From: an uncultured Prevotella sp.
GTDB lineage: Bacteria > Bacteroidota > Bacteroidia > Bacteroidales > Bacteroidaceae
Assembly: GCA_947303825.1 (NCBI GenBank)
Contig: CAMYZK010000041.1
Location: forward strand, 1-12,236
Reading direction: 5' to 3'
DNA length: 12,236 nt
Shown: piece after piece, positions 6,817 through 12,236 of the stretch
Numbering within the stretch: position 1 is the first letter of the stretch
How the letters are laid out: every line of letters begins with the position of its first letter
Notes under the pieces: model-generated
Databases searched by the model: none
Seen by the model: the letters and a program-made list of their open reading frames with translations, nothing else
What the model was told of the DNA's origin: nothing
Program-made: the position numbers and the translations under genes

Positions 6817-6991
6817 ATAAAGCCCACCCAAGCCCTCCCCAAGGGAGGGATGTTTAGTTACTTAATGGGTGCTCCTTTTATTTAATTTATAAAAAAATAC
6901 TTTGTTGCTGATTTAATTTCCGCAAGTTCTTTTCTACCACAGATTATCTGTGATTTCTCAGATTAGGTGACTCGGAGATAAATATGTTAAT
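6817..6991. other. rnfC-rnfD spacer built of repeat-like segments
   Basis: A 175-nt gap without an ORF of note. Next to rnfD it holds a GC-rich palindrome (6820-6850; CCCTCCCCAAGGGAGGG core with flanking AAGCCCACCC). The middle is very AT-rich. Nearer rnfC is CACAGATTATCTGTG (6938-6952), a perfect 6-bp inverted repeat with a 3-nt loop, followed by degenerate ATTTCTCAGATTA. The ATCTGTG-type words resemble repeats scattered in Bacteroidales genomes (from memory). I see no TAnnTTTG promoter for rnfD on the minus strand here. Confidence 0.6.
6820..6850. repeat. GC-rich palindromic repeat upstream of rnfD
   Basis: CCCTCCCC / AAGGGAGGG inverted repeat with an outer AAGCCCACCC. The minus-strand copy lines up with the element inside the DUF5107 gene at 1732-1769, including the GTGGGCTT end. 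It ends four bases before the rnfD ATG. Confidence 0.75.
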
Positions 6992-8350
6992 TTACTTCCT
7001 GCTGCGTATGATTCCCATAACAGTCTGTTTGCCCTGACGGATGTTGTCGAGCAGCGGACGATGGGCGGGGCACGTGAACTGGCACGAACCGCACTCTATG
7101 CAGCTTACTATCTCCTCATGTTCTGCCCTCTCCCAGTTCTTGAAGGCAGACAGCTTGGCCAGTAGGTATGGCTCCAGTCCCATGGGGCAGGCCGATACGC
7201 ACTTGGCACAGCGTATGCAGGGCTGCGGCTCCTTGCGGCGGGCATCGTCGCCGCTTAGTATGGTGACCGAGTTAGTGCCTTTGCAGATAGGTACCTCTGT
7301 GCTTGTCAGTGCCTTGCCCATCATTGGGCCGCCGGCAAGCAGCTTGTTGTCGCCTTCGGGCATGCCACCGCAAGCTTCTATAAGGTTGCTCATAGGAGTT
7401 CCCATGCGCACCAGGAAGTTTCCAGGGTCTTTCACCTGCTTGCCGGTCACTGTGGTATAACGTTCGAAGAGTGGCTTGTTTTTCATAACTGCCTGGTAAA
7501 CAGCATATGCAGTACCCACGTTCTGAACTATTGCTCCAACGTTGACAGGAATGGCGGGAGGGGCAGGCACTTGACGGCGTATAACGGCATCGACCAGCTG
7601 TTTCTCGCCTCCTTGAGGATAGCGCTGCTGCAGGGGTACCACCTCTACCTGGTATTCCGAAGCGGTGAACGCTTCGGCACACTTTTTGGTGAGCAGTTCG
7701 ATGGCCTTGGGCTTGTTTGTCTCTATGCCTATGTAGCCGGTGGTGACCTTTGCTCCCTTCATCAGCAGCTCCAGTCCGACGAGTATCTCGTCGGCGTGCT
7801 CCATCATCAACCGGTAGTCGGCAGTGATGTAGGGCTCGCACTCCACGGCGTTGATGATAACGCACTCGGCCTTGGCCGTTGGCGGCGGCGTTAGCTTGAT
7901 GAATGTTGGAAAGCATGCGCCGCCCATTCCCACTACGCCGGCATCCTTGATGCGCTTAACAATCTCTTCAGGAGTCAGCTCCTTATGGTCTTTTACTTTC
8001 TCCAGCTTGTCAGAGCGGTCGATGCTTTCCTCCCATTCGTCGCCCTCGACATTAATGATGATGCAGGGTTTGCGGTAGCCAGTAGCATCGATAGCAGTGT
8101 CTATCTTGAATACGGTTCCCGATACCGACGAGAAAATGGGTGCGCTGACAAAGCCTCCTGCCTCTGCCAGCAGGGTTCCTACCTTTACCTTGTCGCCCTT
8201 TTGTACCACGGGTTTGGCAGGTGCGCCTATGTGCTGTGATAGCGGGAAGATGGCTTGCTTGGGCAGCGCAGCAACCTTGGTAGGTACTTCATGCGTCAGC
8301 TTGTTCTCTTCGGGGTGAATGCCCCCAATGCGGAATGTTCTTATGTTCAT
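6992..8350 (-). CDS. rnfC: Electron transport complex subunit RnfC
   Basis: A 452-residue soluble subunit that binds NADH, FMN and two [4Fe-4S] clusters and passes electrons between RnfB and NAD(H). The start at MNIRTFRIGGIHPEENK (ATG complement 8348-8350) is fixed by homology, by the ATGA overlap with the rnfB stop and by a perfect AGGAGG seven bases upstream. Motifs: N-terminal barrel-sandwich region with QKGDKVKVG (50-58); GVVGMGGACFPTF (138-150) and NAVECEPYITADYR (167-180) of the Nqo1-like FMN/NADH fold; SLBB-like part about 265-330; clusters CIRCAKCVSACP (Cys378, 381, 384, 388) and CIECGSCQFTCP (Cys417, 420, 423, 427). All cluster cysteines are present. Confidence 0.97.
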   Translation of the reverse strand: MNIRTFRIGGIHPEENKLTHEVPTKVAALPKQAIFPLSQHIGAPAKPVVQKGDKVKVGTLLAEAGGFVSAPIFSSVSGTVFKIDTAIDATGYRKPCIIINVEGDEWEESIDRSDKLEKVKDHKELTPEEIVKRIKDAGVVGMGGACFPTFIKLTPPPTAKAECVIINAVECEPYITADYRLMMEHADEILVGLELLMKGAKVTTGYIGIETNKPKAIELLTKKCAEAFTASEYQVEVVPLQQRYPQGGEKQLVDAVIRRQVPAPPAIPVNVGAIVQNVGTAYAVYQAVMKNKPLFERYTTVTGKQVKDPGNFLVRMGTPMSNLIEACGGMPEGDNKLLAGGPMMGKALTSTEVPICKGTNSVTILSGDDARRKEPQPCIRCAKCVSACPMGLEPYLLAKLSAFKNWERAEHEEIVSCIECGSCQFTCPAHRPLLDNIRQGKQTVMGIIRSRK

Positions 8351-9246
8351 GCGGTTTCCTCCTTTCTGTGTGGGGTAGGTGGGGTAGGTGGAGTAGGTGA
8401 GGTAGCTGGAGTAGGTTTGGGGGCAGGGAAGTTGACTGCGATGATGGCATGTGTGGGGCAAACCTTTTCGCATTTGCGGCAGAGACGGCATTTCTCAGGG
8501 TCTATATACGAGAGGTTGCTCTCAATGGTGATGGCCTCAAACTGGCATTCCTTCATGCACTTGCCACAGCCTATACAGCTCACCTTACAGGCCTTCATCG
8601 ACACAGCTCCCTTGTCTTTGTTGACGCACGACACAAATACCCGGCGTCCTTTAGGGCCTTTCTTGCGAAGCTCAATGATGTTGCGTGGACAAGCCTTTAC
8701 ACATGCGCCGCACGCAGTACATTTGTCTTCGTCAACTTCGGGCAGCCCTGTCTGCTGATTAATGCTGATGGCACCAAACTGGCATGCCTCCACACAGTCG
8801 CCGCATCCCAGGCATCCGAATCCGCATGCCGTCTCGCCTGCACCACACGAGTGCATGGCTGCACAGCTGCGCATCCCGCCATACTCGGCTATGCGCGGTC
8901 TGTGCTCACAGCTTCCGTTACATCTCACAACAGCTACCTTGGGCTCGCCGTTGGCAATGGCCATTCCCAACAGGTTGGCCACACGCCCCATGACATCGCT
9001 GCCTCCTACGGGGCAGTTCAGCCCGTCGAGGCTACCCTTGTCTGCACCCTTTACCAGGGCATCGGCCATTCCGCCGCACCCGGCAAAGCCGCATCCGCCA
9101 CAGTTGGCTCCGGGCAGAAGCTCGTTGACCTGTGCAATGCGTGGGTCTTCATAGACAGCAAATCGCTTGGAACATGCATACAGCACCAAGGCTGCAATGA
9201 GTGCAATTCCTCCGAGCACAATTACTGCAATCAAAATGAAATTCAT
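8347..9246 (-). CDS. rnfB: Electron transport complex subunit RnfB (Fe-S)
   Basis: A 299-residue protein and the entry point for electrons from ferredoxin. An N-terminal membrane helix (about 3-24) is followed by the Fe-S domain NCGGCGFAGCGGMADAL with Cys49, 52, 57 and 78. Then come four ferredoxin-type cluster motifs: CLGCGDCVEAC (145-155), CTACGACVKACP (176-187), CIGCGKCMKEC (224-234) and CRLCRKCEKVCP (253-264). Residues about 275-294 are a Pro/Thr tail (PTPATSPTPPTPPTP) encoded by a nonamer tandem repeat and foreign to the fold. It lies 75 nt downstream of the rseC-like gene; its stop overlaps the rnfC start (ATGA, 8347-8350), indicating translational coupling. Confidence 0.97.
   Translation of the reverse strand: MNFILIAVIVLGGIALIAALVLYACSKRFAVYEDPRIAQVNELLPGANCGGCGFAGCGGMADALVKGADKGSLDGLNCPVGGSDVMGRVANLLGMAIANGEPKVAVVRCNGSCEHRPRIAEYGGMRSCAAMHSCGAGETACGFGCLGCGDCVEACQFGAISINQQTGLPEVDEDKCTACGACVKACPRNIIELRKKGPKGRRVFVSCVNKDKGAVSMKACKVSCIGCGKCMKECQFEAITIESNLSYIDPEKCRLCRKCEKVCPTHAIIAVNFPAPKPTPATSPTPPTPPTPHRKEETA
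8358..8363 (-). promoter_or_regulatory. Strong Shine-Dalgarno site of rnfC
   Basis: On the minus strand AGGAGG (within GAAAGGAGGAAA) lies seven bases before the rnfC ATG, inside the rnfB coding end. Such a full match is uncommon in Bacteroidetes, where most leaders, including the other rnf genes here, lack one. It decides the rnfC start. Confidence 0.75.
8372..8416. repeat. Nonamer tandem repeat at the end of rnfB
   Basis: Five 9-nt units: GGGGTAGGT twice, GGAGTAGGT, GAGGTAGCT, GGAGTAGGT. Being a multiple of three they are read as a Thr/Pro-rich tail of RnfB on the minus strand. The array lies just upstream of the rnfC ribosome binding site. Confidence 0.85.
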
Positions 9247-9321
9247 AAAAAAGATGTTTGTTTTGTTGTTTTTTTAGTTTGTTTCTAATACCAGCTTCTG
9301 TAGTTTGTCTTTATTCTTTTC
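9247..9321. other. rseC-rnfB spacer, low complexity
   Basis: A 75-nt gap rich in TTTG/TTTTG runs on the plus strand, hence A-rich on the transcribed strand. No promoter, terminator or clear repeat unit is visible; cotranscription of rnfB with the rseC-like gene is the simplest reading. Confidence 0.45.
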
Positions 9322-9741
9322 TTAGTCTGTTCCTTCCAGATGGAATGCAATGTCCTTCTCAAGGCGTGAACGGCACAGCCACACAATAATATAATATAAT
9401 GCAACTGTCCCAAGCATCAACAGTGCCGCCTTTCCCTCGTTGCATCCTGTCGATAGTGTTGCAACAAGTACTACCAGCATGAGCAGCAGCGGTATGCCGA
9501 AAGCTATCAGGGCAGCCTTGCCTGCCGAGTGTGCACTGGTGCTAACAGTAACGTTCTGCCCCACTTTCCAGCGTGCTGTGTCGCTGCATTGCACGTCAAT
9601 GATTTTCTCTTTCATCTCAGCAGTATGGCATTTTGATGCCACCTTGCACGATGCACAAGCCGCTGCCTGAAGTATACGCACCCTCACGAGTGTTCCTTCT
9701 ATAGAGTCTATAACACCTTCGTGCCTTATAAGGTTTTCCAT
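9322..9741 (-). CDS. SoxR-reducing system / RseC family protein
   Basis: A 139-residue RseC/MucC-family membrane protein. The N-terminal part has HEGVIDSIEGTLVRVRI followed by a cysteine cluster ACASCKVASKCH (Cys29, Cys32, Cys38, with Cys52 nearby), the pattern seen in RseC homologues linked to rnf. Two transmembrane helices follow (about 76-95 and 104-123), then a short charged tail. In other bacteria RseC is tied to SoxR reduction together with Rnf; no SoxR is visible here, so its role is best stated as a likely Rnf accessory or redox factor. It is the first gene of the operon, 75 nt before rnfB. Start ATG (complement 9739-9741) agrees with the family start. Confidence 0.88.
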   Translation of the reverse strand: MENLIRHEGVIDSIEGTLVRVRILQAAACASCKVASKCHTAEMKEKIIDVQCSDTARWKVGQNVTVSTSAHSAGKAALIAFGIPLLLMLVVLVATLSTGCNEGKAALLMLGTVALYYIIVWLCRSRLEKDIAFHLEGTD

Positions 9742-9749
9742 TGCGGGTG

Positions 9750-9757
9750 CAAAGTTA
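9750..9757 (-). promoter_or_regulatory. Candidate -7 box of the rseC-rnfBCDGEA operon
   Basis: Reading the minus strand, TAACTTTG (9757 to 9750) matches TAnnTTTG exactly and lies only eight bases upstream of the ATG. A -33 box at the expected distance is poor (TTCG). If this is used, transcription would begin within a few bases of the start codon, a nearly leaderless mRNA. Confidence 0.4.
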
Positions 9758-9817
9758 CAACTAAAATATGAATTAGACGAAGAATTGTTCTTTTTTTCTG
9801 AAAAATATCCTCATTCA

Positions 9818-9849
9818 TTTGCAAATACCAATCATTTTTTCTAATTTTG
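9818..9849 (+). promoter_or_regulatory. Bacteroidetes-type promoter of the acidic protein-ClC operon
   Basis: TTTG (9818-9821), 20 nt, TAATTTTG (9842-9849): exact -33 and -7 matches with the same 20-nt spacing as the promoter at 250-281. The predicted start near 9855-9856 leaves a leader of about 23 nt before the ATG at 9879. It supports that start over the in-frame ATG at 9819, which lies within the promoter. Confidence 0.7.
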
Positions 9850-9878
9850 CAATCTATACACTCAACAGCAAAAGCATT

Positions 9879-10319
9879 ATGAAGGCAACAGAGCAGACCA
9901 TTCTTCATGTAGAAAGAGCCTTGCGTAGGACGGCAGTGAAATTTCCGCCGGAGGCAGAGGCCGACCGTATGACAGACATCCACATCGTCGTGTCGCAGGA
10001 CACAGGCGAACTGAAGACGTTTGACGATGATGACAATGAACTGATGCGGTGTGTGGTGGAGCAGTGGATAGGCAATACCGACGATGACTTCTACGACAGT
10101 GTGTCTTCTCTGATACGCAAATGTATCATACAGAACAAGGAGCTTGTAGAGAAGCTTTCCATACTGCGGCCTTATTCTTTCGTACTGGAAGATGACGACA
10201 GGGAGCACATTAACGAGCTTTATGTTGTAGACGATGAGATAGGCATTATTGAGCCGTTGTCGATAGACAGCATAGACAAAGACCTAGACGATTTCCTCGA
10301 CAATCTGCTGAAGCTGTAG
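9879..10319 (+). CDS. Conserved acidic protein of unknown function, upstream of ClC
   Basis: A 146-residue soluble protein with no signal peptide or membrane helix. It is strongly acidic, with FDDDDNE (48-54), NTDDDFYD (66-73), LEDDDREH (103-110), YVVDDE (115-120) and an acidic C-terminal helix SIDKDLDDFLDNLLKL. The N-terminal half (TEQTILHVERALRR, DIHIVVSQDTGEL) looks like a helix followed by beta strands. I recall similar proteins in front of ClC genes in other Bacteroidales but know no assigned function. Only six bases separate it from the ClC gene, so they are almost certainly cotranscribed. A regulatory or partner role for the channel is guesswork from position. Start 9879 is chosen from the promoter position. 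Confidence 0.8.
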   Translation: MKATEQTILHVERALRRTAVKFPPEAEADRMTDIHIVVSQDTGELKTFDDDDNELMRCVVEQWIGNTDDDFYDSVSSLIRKCIIQNKELVEKLSILRPYSFVLEDDDREHINELYVVDDEIGIIEPLSIDSIDKDLDDFLDNLLKL

Positions 10320-10325
10320 CCCGTT

Positions 10326-12122
10326 ATGAAGGCCAAGAGCATCATCTCATTTGTGTCGCATATTGACTCATGGCGTGCCAGACACGTCAGCGAGCGGATG
10401 TTTGTGCTCTTCCTGGCTTTCATGGTTGTCTTGCTGTCGGCTGTTGCCGCTTATCTGCTGCTGTGGTTTATAAACAAGATTATTCTCCTGTTGACGGGAG
10501 GCTTCGATGCAGCATCCTTCAACCTGCTCTATCTGGTCTATCCCGTTGTGGGTATCTTCGTCACCATGCTCTTCGTGCGCTATGTGGTGAAAGACAACAT
10601 TTCGCATGGCATAACGCGCATACTCTATGCAATAAGCCAGAACCGTTCCAGGATGAAGGCCCACAACATGTGGTCTAGCGTTGTTGCATCGGGCATCACC
10701 ATAGGTTTCGGCGGGTCGGTGGGAGCCGAGGCACTCATAGTGCTTACAGGGTCGGCCATAGGGTCTAACCTGGGTAAGCTCTTCCGCCTGGACAGCCGCA
10801 CGTTGATGCTGCTCATGGGATGCGGAGCGGCAGGTGCCATAGCCGGCATTTTCAAGGCACCCATAGCAGGACTGGTGTTTACCTTGGAGGTGTTGATGAT
10901 AGACCTTACCATGGCCTCGCTCATGCCTATTCTCGTAAGCTGTGTCACGGCCACCTGCTTCACATACATCTTCAGCGGCAATGCGGTGCTCTTTACCTAT
11001 CATCTGGACAATGTGTGGACTTTGGAGCGTATTCCGGCCTGCGTGGGTCTGGGAGTGTTCTGCGGACTGGTGAGCCTGTACTTCATTAGGACTATGGGCT
11101 TCTGTGAGGACATCTTTGCCCGCTTCAAAGACAAGCCGCTGATCAAGCTGTTGATGGGAGGCACACTGCTGTCGCTGCTCATCTTCCTTTTTCCCTCGCT
11201 CTACGGTGAGGGCTATTCCAGCATAAACCTCCTGCTTAACGGTAACGGCCAGGGCGACTGGACACAGCTGCTCAACAACTCGCTGTTTGCCGGTCAGGAG
11301 AAGTATCTCTTGCTCTATGTCGGACTGGTGTTGCTGACAAAGGTCTTTGCCACTTCTGCCACCAATGGCGGTGGCGGCTGTGGCGGTACGTTTGCCCCAT
11401 CACTATTCGTAGGCTGTTTCAGCGGTTTCTTCTTCTCACGGCTGTGGAACACCTACCAGATAGGTGTCTACGTGCCAGAGAAGAACTTTGCCCTGATGGG
11501 CATGGCCGGAGTGATGTCGGGGGTAATGCATGCTCCGCTTACGGGCATCTTCCTCATTGCCGAGCTTACCGGGGGCTACAGCCTTTTTCTCCCGCTGATG
11601 ATTGTGTCTGTTTGCAGCTACCTTACCATAATTATCTTCGAGCCTCACAGCATCTACGGTTCGCGGTTGGCCAAGGAGGGCAAGCTCATTACCCATCACA
11701 CCGACCATGCCGTGCTCACACTCATGCAGCTCGACAGTGTGATAGACCGCGACTTCCTCTCTGTAAGTCCTGACACAGAGCTGGGACAGATAGTTCACAA
11801 GATAAGCCGCACACAGGGCATGGTAATACCTGTTGTAGACGCCGCCGGCAGCCTGTTGGGTGAGATAGACATCACAAAGATACGCCACGTGGTGTTCCGC
11901 ATTGAGCTTTACCACCACTTCACGGCCAGCCAGCTAATGAAACAGCCATCGGCAGTGCTTAACGACAGCTTGCCGATGACCGTTGTGATGAATACTTTCG
12001 ATGCCACCCATGCCGACTATCTGCCTGTGCTCGACAGAGACGGCCATCTCAAGGGCTATCTCTCGCGCCAGCATGTCTTCACCCAGTATCGTAAGATGGT
12101 GGCCGACATGAGCGAAGACTAA
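10326..12122 (+). CDS. ClC-family chloride channel/transporter with CBS domains
   Basis: A 598-residue voltage-gated chloride channel family protein, with about 10-12 hydrophobic helices (about 25-440) and a C-terminal CBS pair (about 472-525 and 535-590). ClC signatures: Ser93 in ISHGI (place of the GSGIP motif), GFGGSVGAEAL (127-137) with Glu135 in the place of the gating glutamate of GREGP, GIFKAPIAG (174-182), GGCGGTFAPSLF (350-361), and Tyr444 in HSIYGSRL at the place of the ion-contacting tyrosine. In LVFTLEVLMID the residue aligned with the internal proton glutamate of E. coli ClC is Val189, as in ClC channels. It is the second gene of an operon with the acidic protein. It converges with a minus-strand gene 26 bp downstream; no clear hairpin terminator is visible in that gap. 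Confidence 0.95.
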   Translation: MKAKSIISFVSHIDSWRARHVSERMFVLFLAFMVVLLSAVAAYLLLWFINKIILLLTGGFDAASFNLLYLVYPVVGIFVTMLFVRYVVKDNISHGITRILYAISQNRSRMKAHNMWSSVVASGITIGFGGSVGAEALIVLTGSAIGSNLGKLFRLDSRTLMLLMGCGAAGAIAGIFKAPIAGLVFTLEVLMIDLTMASLMPILVSCVTATCFTYIFSGNAVLFTYHLDNVWTLERIPACVGLGVFCGLVSLYFIRTMGFCEDIFARFKDKPLIKLLMGGTLLSLLIFLFPSLYGEGYSSINLLLNGNGQGDWTQLLNNSLFAGQEKYLLLYVGLVLLTKVFATSATNGGGGCGGTFAPSLFVGCFSGFFFSRLWNTYQIGVYVPEKNFALMGMAGVMSGVMHAPLTGIFLIAELTGGYSLFLPLMIVSVCSYLTIIIFEPHSIYGSRLAKEGKLITHHTDHAVLTLMQLDSVIDRDFLSVSPDTELGQIVHKISRTQGMVIPVVDAAGSLLGEIDITKIRHVVFRIELYHHFTASQLMKQPSAVLNDSLPMTVVMNTFDATHADYLPVLDRDGHLKGYLSRQHVFTQYRKMVADMSED

Positions 12123-12148
12123 CCGGCGTTTTCTTTATTGCTTTTTCA

Positions 12149-12236
12149 TTACCCCACCTGACTTCCTGGTCTTACATCCTTTGTAGTTGTCACTACACTG
12201 AGGCTCTCGTCGGCATCTACGGCCGAGAGTATCATG
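12149..12236 (-). CDS. metG: C-terminal end of a tRNA-binding domain protein, probably methionyl-tRNA synthetase
   Basis: Partial gene entering from the right edge; the last 28 codons and a TAA stop (complement 12149-12151) are visible. The peptide reads MILSAVDAD, then ESLSVVTTTKDV, and ends RPGSQVG. The one remaining base fits Gly before Met, giving GMILSA. A (S)xGMIL(S/A) strand followed by a pattern ending PGSxVG is typical of the EMAP/Trbp111-like tRNA-binding domain at the C-terminus of many bacterial methionyl-tRNA synthetases. A stand-alone tRNA-binding protein (CsaA-like) or PheT-type domain is less likely but cannot be excluded from so little sequence. Confidence 0.6.
   Translation of the reverse strand, partial: MILSAVDADESLSVVTTTKDVRPGSQVG

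Noticed and set aside
8351..8491. Upstream extension of the rnfC reading frame (47 codons)
   Set aside because: It is the nonamer repeat and rnfB end read in another frame; homology, the SD site and the ATGA overlap place the start at 8350.
9819..9878. Twenty-codon N-terminal extension of the acidic protein
   Set aside because: The ATG at 9819 lies inside the -33 box, and the -7 box follows it; the start at 9879 fits the promoter.
9726..10208. Long minus-strand open frame opposite the acidic protein
   Set aside because: It is antisense to a well-supported gene with its own promoter, and its product is low-complexity His/Arg-rich without motifs.

Overview
The window looks like a chromosomal segment of a Bacteroidales bacterium, most probably Prevotella or a close relative. 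The gene families point that way: a DUF5107/TPR protein, an AAA-ATPase-like gene start, a Bacteroidetes-type rnf cluster headed by an RseC-family gene, and a ClC protein paired with a small acidic protein. Three intergenic regions also carry the Bacteroidetes promoter pattern (TTTG or TTG, 20 nt, TAnnTTTG). Taxonomy is inferred from gene content and sequence style only.

Layout. The left edge holds the first 27 codons of a minus-strand AAA-ATPase-like gene (1-82). It is divergent from a 1205-codon plus-strand gene for a DUF5107 + tetratricopeptide protein (300-3917). That gene ends tail-to-tail with, and overlaps by 9 bp, rnfA, the last gene of a minus-strand operon. In transcription order the operon is rseC-like (9322-9741), rnfB, rnfC, rnfD, rnfG, rnfE, rnfA (3909). 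Divergent from rseC is a two-gene plus-strand operon: a 146-residue acidic protein of unknown function (9879-10319) and a 598-residue ClC chloride channel/transporter with a C-terminal CBS pair (10326-12122). At the right edge, convergent, are the last 28 codons of what looks like a tRNA-binding domain, probably methionyl-tRNA synthetase.

How the genes work together. RnfB (Fe-S), RnfC (NADH/FMN/Fe-S), RnfD and RnfG (covalent FMN) and RnfA/RnfE (membrane subunits with one conserved Cys pair each) form the complete Rnf complex, which couples ferredoxin:NAD+ electron transfer to ion translocation. All six subunits are present and their key motifs are intact. The RseC-like membrane protein is probably an accessory factor.

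The most unusual signal is a set of short-period repeats that follow one style. There are heptamers (AACTCTT), octamers (TATTTTAC), nonamers (GGGGTAGGT) and a GC-rich palindrome (CCCTTGGGG core). They fill or border most rnf intercistronic junctions and supply the stop codons of rnfD, rnfG and rnfE. Members of three of these classes also sit in frame, without stops, inside the DUF5107/TPR gene at four places, where they appear to add foreign peptide segments to a conserved protein. This resembles in concept the protein-embedded Rickettsia palindromic elements, but it is in a Bacteroidales genome and in several repeat families at once.
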